A stretch of DNA of 64,000 nucleotides from Nocardioides sp. zg-DK7169 (GTDB taxonomy: Bacteria; Actinomycetota; Actinomycetes; Propionibacteriales; Nocardioidaceae): the NCBI RefSeq assembly GCF_013155365.1, contig NZ_JABJRA010000009.1, forward strand, positions 171,146-235,145. The letters run 5' to 3'. The first letter of the stretch is position 1. Every line of letters starts with the position of its first letter. The position numbers were made by a program, and so were the translations under genes. This document shows, one piece after another, positions 7,598 to 15,251 of the stretch. A model generated the notes under the pieces. It was not told the origin of the DNA. It did not search any database and saw only the letters and a list, made by a program, of their open reading frames with translations.

Positions 7598-8557
7598 GTG
7601 ACCCAGCTCGACCCCCGCCTCGACCCCGAGATCGCCGCGCTGCTCGCCTTCCTCGAGAGCACCGGCAACCCGCCGATGCACGCCGGCACCGCCGAGCAGG
7701 CCCGCGCCGCGTTCCGCACCCTGAGCGTCGACCTGCGCGACCCCTCCGTGCTGCCGCAGGTCGCGGAGGTCTCCGAGACCGCCGTGCCCGGCGGCGACGG
7801 CGAGCGGCCGGCGCGGCTCTACCGGCCCCGCCCGCGCGACGCCGGAGCACTGCCCACCGTGGTGCTCTTCCACGGCGGCGGCTGGGTGATCGGCGACCTC
7901 GACACCCACGACCTGATGGCGCGCACCATCGCCACCGCCTGCGACGCGGTGGTGCTCAGCGTCGACTACCGCCTCGCCCCCGAGCACCCCTTCCCCGCGG
8001 CCGTCGACGACGCCCTGGCCGCCGCACGCTGGGCCGCCGCCCACCTCGCCGACCTCGGCGGCGACGAGCGGCTCGGCCTGGCCGGCGACAGCGCCGGCGG
8101 CAACCTCGCGGCGGTCGCCGCGCAGGTGCTGCGCGACGAGGGGGCGCCGGTCGCCGCCCAGCTGCTGCTCTACCCCGCCACCGACCTGCTGGGCGAGGGC
8201 GCCTCGCGCACCGAGAACGCCGAGGGCTACTTCCTCGACCACGACACCATGGTGTGGTTCGCCCAGCAGTACGTCGGCCACGTGCCGACCGACCGGCTCG
8301 CGGACCCGCGACTGTCCCCGCTGCACGGCGACCCGTCCGGAGTCGCCCCTGCAGTGGTGGCGGTCGCGCAGTTCGACCCGCTGCGCGACGAGGGCACCGC
8401 CTACGCCGAGGCCCTGCGCGCCGCCGGGGTCCCGGTCCGGCTCGCGTCGTACGACGGGCTGATCCACGGGTTCGTCGACATGGGCCGGTTCTCCGCCGCG
8501 GCCCGGGCAGCCGTCGAGGAGACCTGCGCCGCCTTCCGCGACCTCCTGCACCCCTGA
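7598..8557 (+). CDS. Alpha/beta hydrolase, hormone-sensitive lipase family
   Basis: This 319-residue esterase/lipase has the HSL oxyanion motif HGGGW beginning at His92, nucleophile Ser165 in GDSAGG, Asp260 in FDPLRDEG and His290 in LIHGFVDMG, giving a complete triad. The N-terminal 60 residues form the usual cap. There is no signal peptide, so it acts in the cytoplasm, probably releasing an acid from an ester or lactone that feeds the upstream enzymes. The GTG start is preceded by GAGAGGA. It is the last gene of the operon. The first 22-bp repeat array begins 6 bp after its stop codon and lies between it and the convergent PucR gene. Confidence 0.92.
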   Translation: MTQLDPRLDPEIAALLAFLESTGNPPMHAGTAEQARAAFRTLSVDLRDPSVLPQVAEVSETAVPGGDGERPARLYRPRPRDAGALPTVVLFHGGGWVIGDLDTHDLMARTIATACDAVVLSVDYRLAPEHPFPAAVDDALAAARWAAAHLADLGGDERLGLAGDSAGGNLAAVAAQVLRDEGAPVAAQLLLYPATDLLGEGASRTENAEGYFLDHDTMVWFAQQYVGHVPTDRLADPRLSPLHGDPSGVAPAVVAVAQFDPLRDEGTAYAEALRAAGVPVRLASYDGLIHGFVDMGRFSAAARAAVEETCAAFRDLLHP

Positions 8558-8562
8558 CCCCC

Positions 8563-8712
8563 GCGAGCCGGCTCTTGTGGTTGCGCGAGTCGGCCCGTGT
8601 GGTTGCGCGAGTCGGCCCGTGTGGTTGCGCGAGTCGGCCCGTGTGGTTGCGCGAGTCGGCCCGTGTGGTTGCGCGAGTCGGCCCGTGTGGTTGCGCGAGT
8701 CGGCCCGTGTGG
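8563..8712. repeat. Left tandem array, 22-bp units, element copy 1
   Basis: Six complete and identical 22-bp units (8581-8712), each beginning TTGCGCGAGTCGGCCCGTGT, are preceded by a diverged partial unit at 8563-8580 (GCGAGCCGGCTCTTGTGG). The period is exactly 22, which is not a multiple of three, so the array is not a coding repeat. The units start six bases after a stop codon. The array continues directly into the conserved core at 8708. Confidence 0.95.
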
Positions 8713-8751
8713 CGGAGCCGTCCACAGGCGACTGGGGAGAGCCCCGCCACA
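8708..8751. repeat. Conserved core of repeat element, copy 1
   Basis: This 44-bp segment is bounded by the inverted repeat TGTGGCGG (8708-8715) and CCGCCACA (8744-8751), which pair perfectly. The interior contains CTGGGGAGA. The same core, with about 30 of 43 aligned positions identical, lies between the two arrays of the second copy at 15166-15208. Its placement between two opposed repeat arrays is the same in both copies. Confidence 0.85.
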
Positions 8752-8752
8752 A

Positions 8753-8832
8753 GCGCCGACTCGGCGCACCATTACCGCCGACTCGGCGCACCATTACAGC
8801 CGACTCGGCGCGCCATTAGCGCCGACTCGGCA
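8753..8832. repeat. Right tandem array, 22-bp units, element copy 1
   Basis: There are three near-identical 22-bp units (8753-8774, 8775-8796, 8797-8818), each containing GCCGACTCGGCGC(A/G)CCATTA, and a fourth partial unit that ends at the stop codon of the PucR gene (8833). In reverse complement the left-array unit reads GCCGACTCG-N4-ACCA. The right-array unit has the same pattern, so this array is a diverged, inverted counterpart of the left one with the same 22-bp period. Confidence 0.92.
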
Positions 8833-10047
8833 TCAGCGTCCGCCGGCCATCAGCGCGAGGGCGAGGAGCATCTTGTCGCGCGGGTCGGCGAGGCTGCGCC
8901 CGGTGAGCTGCTCGAGCTGCTTGAGCCGGTAGATGACGGTGTTGCGGTGGCAGAACAGTTCCGCGGCGGCGTGCGTGGGCGAGCCGTCGTGGCGCAGCAG
9001 CGCGGCGAGGGTGTCCAGCAGCGTGCGCGCCTGCCCGCCCGGCAGCGCCAGGACCGGCCCGAGGGTCTGGGCGACCAGCAGCGGAGCGACCTGCGGGCTG
9101 CCGGCGAGCAGCACCTCGGGCAGCCGCTCGGAGACCGCGACCGCGCCGCGCGCACCCCGCGGCAGGGTCTCCGCGGCCCGGTGCGCGAGCTGGAAGGCGG
9201 TCGCGAAGCCGGCGATGCCGTCCTGGCTGGCCGCCACCCCGGTGCGGCCGGGGCCGTTGTGGGCGAACAGCTCCACGATCCCCGGCTCCCCGGGCAGGTC
9301 GCCGGAGAGCAGGGCGTAGGAGACCCCGGAGCGCACGTGCCAGCGCGCGGAGATCCGCAGCCGGTCCAAGCGGTCCTCGGCCGCGCCGAGCGCGTCCACG
9401 CCGTCGATCCCGTCGACGAGCACCACCACGCAGGCGACGTCGTCGTCGGGTCCGACCCCGAGCACCGCGCGGGCCTCCTCGGCGAGCTCCGGGTCCGCCC
9501 CGCGGCCCTCCAGCAGCGCGTCCAGCATGCTCTGCTGGCGCTGGAGGTCGTGGCGCTGCAGCCGCGCGCTCTCGCGGCGGTAGGCGTCGATGAGCACGCC
9601 GTTCTGGACGTCGAGGTTGGCCCACACCCGCCGCGCCGCGGCCAGCAGGATCCCGTCGTCGACGCCCGCGGCGGCCTCGGAGCGGGCCCGGGTGACCAGT
9701 GCCTCCCACAGGATCCGGGCGCCCAGCGTGTAGGCGTTGAGCACCACCTCCAGCGGCACCCCCTGCCGGGCCCGGCGGCGCCCGGTGTCGCGCCAGAGCT
9801 CGACCGCGGAGGAGCGCCCGTCGCCGTCCTGCCGGCGCCCGGAGAGGATCCGCAGCCCCCGGCGGATGTGCTGGCGGGTGCTCGCCCGCACGTCGGCGCG
9901 CAGCTCCGGACCGACCCGTTCGTAGATCTCGGCGTCGCGCTCGAAGAGGGTCAGCGTGATGCTGTCGGCGATCGCGTCCGCGGAGTCCATGAGCAGCAGC
10001 CACGCGCGGCGCAGCGCGTCGTCCTCCTCGAGGGGTTCCGCGGCCAT
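8833..10047 (-). CDS. PucR family transcriptional regulator
   Basis: This is a 404-residue regulator. The N-terminal two-thirds is an all-helical sensor-like domain (residues about 10-175), followed by a GGDEF-like region (about 180-300, DDVACVVVLVDGIDGVDAL). A C-terminal PucR-type helix-turn-helix follows with FCHRNTVIYRLKQLEQLTG near residue 370. PucR-type proteins activate genes for nitrogen-compound or organic-acid uptake and use in response to a metabolite. The gene is divergent from the liv-type transporter at 10214, with 166 bp between, so it is the obvious candidate regulator. The ATG at 10047 has no clear ribosome binding site. The ligand is unknown. Confidence 0.85.
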   Translation of the reverse strand: MAAEPLEEDDALRRAWLLLMDSADAIADSITLTLFERDAEIYERVGPELRADVRASTRQHIRRGLRILSGRRQDGDGRSSAVELWRDTGRRRARQGVPLEVVLNAYTLGARILWEALVTRARSEAAAGVDDGILLAAARRVWANLDVQNGVLIDAYRRESARLQRHDLQRQQSMLDALLEGRGADPELAEEARAVLGVGPDDDVACVVVLVDGIDGVDALGAAEDRLDRLRISARWHVRSGVSYALLSGDLPGEPGIVELFAHNGPGRTGVAASQDGIAGFATAFQLAHRAAETLPRGARGAVAVSERLPEVLLAGSPQVAPLLVAQTLGPVLALPGGQARTLLDTLAALLRHDGSPTHAAAELFCHRNTVIYRLKQLEQLTGRSLADPRDKMLLALALMAGGR

Positions 10048-10065
10048 GGCGCCACGTTCGCACTC

Positions 10066-10155
10066 CGCGCACAACGCTGACCAGAGCCGACGGCGTTTCG
10101 GGTCCCGCGGACCAACGAGATTTGTGCACTCCGCCCCATGACCAATCTGTGCGGC
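10066..10155. promoter_or_regulatory. PucR-liv divergent intergenic region with repeated TTGTGC-like sites
   Basis: The region between the divergent regulator and transporter genes contains three similar half-sites: TTTGTGC (10121-10127), TCTGTGC (10146-10152), and on the other strand TTGTGCG (complement of CGCACAA, near 10069-10075). Two of them follow ACCAA motifs spaced exactly 30 bp apart (10111 and 10141). This is a plausible operator set, but binding is not shown by sequence alone. Confidence 0.35.
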
Positions 10156-10213
10156 CACACCAAGGTGGTGCAGGTCACATCGCCCAAATCGCCGCACCAC
10201 CGCTGGAGGTCCC

Positions 10214-11016
<803 letters not shown>

Positions 11017-11020
<4 letters not shown>

Positions 11021-11763
11021 GCGCCGCGCCCGCGGCCCTCGCCGTACGCGGCCTGAGTGCGGGCTACGGGCCGGTCACCGCCCTGCACGAGGTGACCTTC
11101 AGCGCCGGGCGCGGGCGGATCACCGCGGTCCTGGGGGCGAACGGCGCCGGGAAGACCACCCTGCTGCGCACCCTCTCGGGGCTGCACCGGGCCCGCGCCG
11201 GCAGCGTCGAGCTGCACGGGCGCGCCGTCACCGGGGTCCCCGCCGAGCAGATGGCCGGGCTCGGGATGGCCCACGTGCCGGAGGGGCGCGGGGTGATCAC
11301 CGAGCTCAGCGTCGAGGAGAACCTGCGCCTGGGCGCACTGGGTCGGGGCCGAGGGGTCCGGGCGGACAAGGCTGGTGGACGCGGAGCAAACGATCTGGAC
11401 CGCGCCTACGCGCTGTTCCCGGTGCTGGCCGACCGGCGCCGCGCCGCCGCGGGCACCCTGTCCGGCGGCGAGCGCCAGATGCTCGTCCTGGCCCGTGCCC
11501 TGATGGCCCGCCCGCAGCTGCTGCTGCTCGACGAGCCCTCCCTCGGGCTGGCCCCGCGGATCGTCGCCCAGATCTTCGCGCTGGTGCGCGACCTGGTCCG
11601 CGAGGAGGGGCTCAGCGTCCTGCTCGTGGAGCAGAACGCGCGCAGCGCGCTCTCGGTCGCCGACCGCGGCGTCGTCCTCGACCTGGGCCGGGTCGTCGCC
11701 GACGAGGACGCCGACGTGCTGGCCCGCGACGACCAGCTCCGCCACGCCTACCTCGGGTTCTAG
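11017..11763 (+). CDS. livF: Branched-chain amino-acid type ABC transporter ATP-binding protein (LivF)
   Basis: This 248-residue ATPase overlaps livG by 4 bp (GTGA). It has a canonical Walker A (GANGAGKT), signature LSGGERQ, Walker B LLLLDEPSLGL and H-loop region LLVEQNARSAL. The segment PEGRGVITELSVEENLRLGA is typical of LivF. A short insertion of about 15 residues (RGRGVRADKAGGRGAND) follows it. As the second nucleotide-binding subunit, it should drive transport with LivG. Because its signature is intact while that of LivG is altered, the two ATP sites of the complex may be unequal. Confidence 0.93.
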
Positions 11764-11785
11764 CCGCCCACGAACTGGAGACCCC

Positions 11786-12664
11786 GTGCAACAGCTGCTC
11801 AACACCTCCCTGGTGGGACTGACCCTCGGGTTCGTCTACGCCGCGTTCGCGCTGGCGCTGGTCCTGGTCTGGCGCTCGACGCGGGTGGTGAACTTCGCGC
11901 AGGCCCCGATGGCGATGGTGACCACCTTCGTCGCCCTCGTCGTGATCGAGGGCGGCGCGTCGTGGTGGCTGGGCCTCGCTGCGGCGCTGGCCTCCGGGCT
12001 GGTGCTGGGCGCGGTGCTGGAGCGCGCCGTCGTACGACCGGTGCAGGGCGGGTCCCAGATCAACGCGGTGATCTTGACCCTCGGCCTGTTCATCGTGCTG
12101 CACGCGCTGGCCGCGGTGGTCTTCGGCAACCGCTACCGCTCCTTCCCCGCGCCGTTCGGCATCCGCGGCCTGGAGGTCGGCGACCGCACGGTGGCGCTGA
12201 CCCCCACCGGGGTGTTCACGATCGTGGCCGTGCTGGTGGTGATGGCCCTGCTGGTGGCGCTGTTCCGGTTCACCGACCTGGGCCTGCGGATGCGGGCCGC
12301 GGCGTTCAACCGCGAGGTGGCGCGGCTGCTCGGTGTCCGGGTCGGGCGGATGCTGACCCTGGGCTGGGCGCTCGCCTCGCTGGTCGGCTCGCTGGCCGGC
12401 GTGCTGATCGCCAGCGGCAGCCTGGTGCACCCCGGGTTCATGGACTCGGTGGTGGTCTTCGGCTTCGTCGCCGCCGTGCTCGGCGGCCTCGACAGCCCCG
12501 TCGGCTCGGTCGTCGGCGGCCTGGTCCTGGGGCTCTCGCTCAGCTTCGTCAGCGGGTACGTCGGCTCCCAGCTGGTCCCGCTGGCGGCGCTGCTGATCCT
12601 GGTGCTGGTGCTGCTGGTGCGCCCCGGCGGGCTCTTCTCCACGACGACGGCGAGGCAGGTCTGA
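11786..12664 (+). CDS. livH: Branched-chain amino-acid type ABC permease (LivH)
   Basis: This 292-residue inner-membrane permease has about eight hydrophobic segments. It carries the family hallmarks GLTLGFVYAAFALALVLVWR, VVNFAQAPMAM near the N terminus and AAVLGGLDSPVGSVVGGLVLG near the C terminus. Start is a GTG at 11786 with GGAG upstream. It lies 22 bp after livF and shares the ATGA-type junction with livM. LivH and LivM form the heterodimeric membrane channel for the substrate delivered by the lipoprotein encoded at 13737. Confidence 0.92.
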   Translation: MQQLLNTSLVGLTLGFVYAAFALALVLVWRSTRVVNFAQAPMAMVTTFVALVVIEGGASWWLGLAAALASGLVLGAVLERAVVRPVQGGSQINAVILTLGLFIVLHALAAVVFGNRYRSFPAPFGIRGLEVGDRTVALTPTGVFTIVAVLVVMALLVALFRFTDLGLRMRAAAFNREVARLLGVRVGRMLTLGWALASLVGSLAGVLIASGSLVHPGFMDSVVVFGFVAAVLGGLDSPVGSVVGGLVLGLSLSFVSGYVGSQLVPLAALLILVLVLLVRPGGLFSTTTARQV

Positions 12665-13740
12665 TGCGCGCACCCACCCCGGCCCTGCCCGACGCTCCGC
12701 TGGCCCGGCACCTGCTGCTGGCCGCCGTCGGGCTGGTCGCGGTCGTCCTGGTGCTCCAGGGGGTCAGCGAGTTCCGTCGCTTCCAGCTCGCGGAGATGGC
12801 CTACCTCGGCATCGCGGCCGGCGGGCTGACCGTGCTCACCGGGCTCAACGGCCAGGTCTCCCTCGGCCACGGGGCGCTGATGGCGATCGGCGCCTACACC
12901 GCGGCGCTGCTGCTGCCCGACCGCGACGCCTCCGTCCCGCTTCCGCTGGTCCTCCTCGCCGCCACCGTCGTCGCACTCGCCGTCGGCGCGGTCGTCGGTG
13001 TCGCCGCCGCCCGGTTGCACGGCCCCTACCTCGCCGGGGCCACGCTGGCGCTCGCGGTCGCGGTCCCCGGGATCGCCCTGTACTTCAAGGACACCCTCGG
13101 CGGCGAGCAGGGGCTGCCGGTGGTGCTGCCCGAGCCGCCGGCCTGGGCGCTCGACACGGCGTACTTCCTCACCGGGCAGGAGCTCACGACGAGCGGGTAC
13201 GTCGCGCTGATCGGGTGGCTGGTGCTGACGGTGACCTACGTGCTGCTGGCGAACCTCTCCCGCAGCCGGGTCGGGCGGCGCTGGCGGGCGGTGCGCGACG
13301 ACGAGGTCGCCGCCCAGCTGGCCGGCATCGACCTGGGGCGGGCCCGTGTGTCGGCGTTCGTGGTCAGCGCCGCCGCGGCCGGCGCCGCGGGCGCGGTGCT
13401 GGCGTTGAGCGTGCGGCTCGCCGCCCCGAGCAGCTTCACGCTGACCCTCAGCCTCACCCTGCTCGCCGCGGTGGTGCTCGGCGGGCTCGGCAGCCTCACC
13501 GGGGCGCTGCTCGGCGCCGCCCTGCTCACCTTCCTGCCGCAGGTCGCCACCGGCCTCGGCACCGACGCCGGCCTGAGCGACATCCAGGCCGCGGAGCTGG
13601 CCCCGCTGGTCTACGGGCTGGTGATGGTCGCGGTGGTGCTCCTCGCCCCCGCCGGCCTCGCCGGCAGCCTGCGCCTGCTCGCCGTACGCCGCCGCACGCG
13701 CGGGGCGCTCTCCACCACCTCGAAGGGAACAGCCAGATGA
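12664..13740 (+). CDS. livM: Branched-chain amino-acid type ABC permease (LivM)
   Basis: This is a 358-residue permease with about ten membrane segments. It has the LivM motif GLNGQVSLGHGALMAIGAYT and the cytoplasmic coupling region SRVGRRWRAVRDDEVAAQLAGID, where the EAA-like helix contacts the ATPases. VVLGGLGSLTGALLGAALL follows. The ATG overlaps the livH stop (TGATG) and the gene overlaps the binding-protein gene by ATGA, so the operon is tightly coupled. Length is usual for the family. The C-terminal 25 residues are basic and cytoplasmic. Confidence 0.92.
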   Translation: MRAPTPALPDAPLARHLLLAAVGLVAVVLVLQGVSEFRRFQLAEMAYLGIAAGGLTVLTGLNGQVSLGHGALMAIGAYTAALLLPDRDASVPLPLVLLAATVVALAVGAVVGVAAARLHGPYLAGATLALAVAVPGIALYFKDTLGGEQGLPVVLPEPPAWALDTAYFLTGQELTTSGYVALIGWLVLTVTYVLLANLSRSRVGRRWRAVRDDEVAAQLAGIDLGRARVSAFVVSAAAAGAAGAVLALSVRLAAPSSFTLTLSLTLLAAVVLGGLGSLTGALLGAALLTFLPQVATGLGTDAGLSDIQAAELAPLVYGLVMVAVVLLAPAGLAGSLRLLAVRRRTRGALSTTSKGTAR

Positions 13741-15083
13741 CACCCAGGACAGGGACACCGGTCCCCCACCGCGGGCCTGCAACGCTCGCCGGACTCCTCG
13801 CCACGGCGCTCCTGCTGGCGGGCTGCGGCGCGGGCGGGCGCGAGGACGACGGCGAGGACGGCGGGGGCGCCTCCGACACCGGCGTCACCGCCGACACCAT
13901 CACCATCGGGGCACACTTCCCGCTGACCGGCGTCGCGGCGCCCGGCTACAGCGAGATCCCGACCGGGGCGCAGGCGTACTTCGACTACGTCAACGCCAAC
14001 GGCGGCGTGCACGGGCGCCAGATCGAGTACCTCGTCAAGGACGACGGCTACAACCCCACCAACACCAGCAAGGTCACCAACGAGCTGGTGCTCCAGGACG
14101 AGATCTTCGCGATGGTCGGCGGGCTCGGCACCCCGACGCACAGCGCGGTCGTGGACTTCTTGAACGGCGAGGGGGTGCCGGACCTGTTCGTCTCCTCGGG
14201 CTCGCTGATGTGGGGCGACGACGTGGCGGCGCGGCCGATGACGTTCGGCTGGCAGCCCGACTACGAGATCGAGGGCAAGATCATCGGCCAGTACGTCGCG
14301 GAGAACCAGCCCGGCGCCCGGGTCGGGCTGTTCCTGCAGGACGACGACTTCGGCGAGGACGCCGAGCAGGGCGTGCGGCGCTACCTCGACGACCAGATCG
14401 TGGAGGTGCAGCGCTACACCTCCGGCAGCACCGACGTCGGCCCGCAGATCGCCGCGCTCCAGTCCGCGGGCGTCGACCTGGTGCTGTCGTTCAACACCCC
14501 GTCGTACACCGCGCTGAGCCAGCTGGTGGCGCTCAAGCTCGGCTACGACCCGGCGTGGTTCTACTCCAACGTCGGCTCCGACCCGGGCCTGGTCGGCGCG
14601 CTGCTCTCGCAGATCTCCGAGGGCGCGGTGCAGGGCGGCACCAACGCGCTCGACGGCGTGCTCACCACCGAGTACATCCCCGGCGTCGACGCCCCCGACG
14701 ACCCGTGGGTCCAGCTGTGGCAGAAGGTGTGGGACGAGCACGGCGAGAAGGGCGAGCTCACCAACTACCGCGTCTACGGCATGTCGCACGCCTACGCGTT
14801 CGTGCAGGCCCTGCAGGAGGCCGGCGAGGACCTGACCCGCGAGGGGCTGGTCGAGGCGCTCGAGAGCGACAGCCAGGACCTGGTGGGCCCGCAGCTCGCG
14901 CCGTTCCGCTTCAGCGCCGACAGCCACATGGGCATCTCCGGGATGCGGGTCGTCGAGCTCCAGGGCGGCGTCGGCGAACCCCTCACCCCCATCCTCGTCA
15001 GCGACATCGGCGACGCCGAGATCACCGAGGACACCTCCGGCCAGGCCGAGGACGCACCCCCCGAGAGCGGCATCCCCGACTAG
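13737..15083 (+). CDS. ABC transporter substrate-binding lipoprotein, LivJ/Peripla_BP_6 type
   Basis: This 448-residue binding protein has a lipoprotein signal ending LLLAGC with Cys30 as the lipidated residue. An acidic Gly/Asp linker follows, then a two-lobe type I periplasmic-binding fold starting at ITIGAHFPLTGVAAPGYSEI. Motifs such as YFDYVNANGGVHGR and QIEYLVKDDGYNP are typical of binding proteins for branched-chain amino acids, amides or aromatic acids. It is the last gene of the liv-type operon. The ligand cannot be told from sequence. Its stop codon is followed within 4 bp by the second repeat element. Confidence 0.92.
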   Translation: MTPRTGTPVPHRGPATLAGLLATALLLAGCGAGGREDDGEDGGGASDTGVTADTITIGAHFPLTGVAAPGYSEIPTGAQAYFDYVNANGGVHGRQIEYLVKDDGYNPTNTSKVTNELVLQDEIFAMVGGLGTPTHSAVVDFLNGEGVPDLFVSSGSLMWGDDVAARPMTFGWQPDYEIEGKIIGQYVAENQPGARVGLFLQDDDFGEDAEQGVRRYLDDQIVEVQRYTSGSTDVGPQIAALQSAGVDLVLSFNTPSYTALSQLVALKLGYDPAWFYSNVGSDPGLVGALLSQISEGAVQGGTNALDGVLTTEYIPGVDAPDDPWVQLWQKVWDEHGEKGELTNYRVYGMSHAYAFVQALQEAGEDLTREGLVEALESDSQDLVGPQLAPFRFSADSHMGISGMRVVELQGGVGEPLTPILVSDIGDAEITEDTSGQAEDAPPESGIPD

Positions 15084-15086
15084 TCC

Positions 15087-15170
15087 CCGAGTCGGCCCGT
15101 CTGGTTGCGCGAGTCGGCCCGTCTGGTTGCGCGAGTCGGCCCGTCTGGTTGCGCGAGTCGGCTCTTGTGA
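15087..15170. repeat. Left tandem array, 22-bp units, element copy 2
   Basis: A partial unit (15087-15104) is followed by units at 15105-15126, 15127-15148 and 15149-15170. The complete units begin TTGCGCGAGTCGGCCCGTCT, so they differ from copy 1 only in CTGG for GTGG. All full units within this copy share that variant, as expected if units multiply locally. The last unit ends GGCTCTTGTGA, a form that appears as the outermost unit in copy 1. The array begins 4 bp after the binding-protein stop codon. Confidence 0.93.
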
Positions 15171-15208
15171 CGAAGTTCTTCACCGCACCTGGGGAGAATC
15201 TCGCCACA
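15166..15208. repeat. Conserved core of repeat element, copy 2
   Basis: This 43-bp core is bounded by TGTGACGA (15166-15173) and TCGCCACA (15201-15208), which pair with one G-U type mismatch. The interior contains CTGGGGAGA, as in copy 1. Eight of the 13 substitutions between the two cores are transitions. The core sits between the left array and the right array exactly as in copy 1. Confidence 0.82.
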
Positions 15209-15209
15209 C

Positions 15210-15247
15210 GCGCCGACTCGGCGCGCCATTGGCGCCGACTCGGCGAG
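15210..15247. repeat. Right array, 22-bp units, element copy 2
   Basis: One complete unit (15210-15231, GCGCCGACTCGGCGCGCCAT with two further bases) is followed by a partial second unit from 15232. It runs into the ribosome binding site of the next gene. The unit matches the right-array unit of copy 1 almost exactly. Here the element lies between two plus-strand genes, not between convergent ones. Confidence 0.88.
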
Positions 15248-15251
15248 GGGG

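Noticed and set aside
8721..8729. DnaA-box-like TCCACA in the core of copy 1
   Set aside because: The match to the actinobacterial box is partial, it is not present in copy 2 (CTTCACCGC instead), and no replication gene is near.
4940..8794. Very long antisense ORF (over 1200 codons) on the minus strand and similar long ORFs elsewhere
   Set aside because: These are GC-rich shadow frames of well-supported genes on the other strand. They show low-complexity Arg/Ala/Gly/His composition and no domain.
8563..8832. Possible CRISPR array
   Set aside because: The repeats are directly abutting 22-bp units with no variable spacers, there are no cas genes, and the two halves are inverted relative to each other.
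15166..15208. Core of the repeat element as a transposon end
   Set aside because: There is no transposase, no target-site duplication that I can see, and the arrays flank it symmetrically rather than forming insertion sequence ends.
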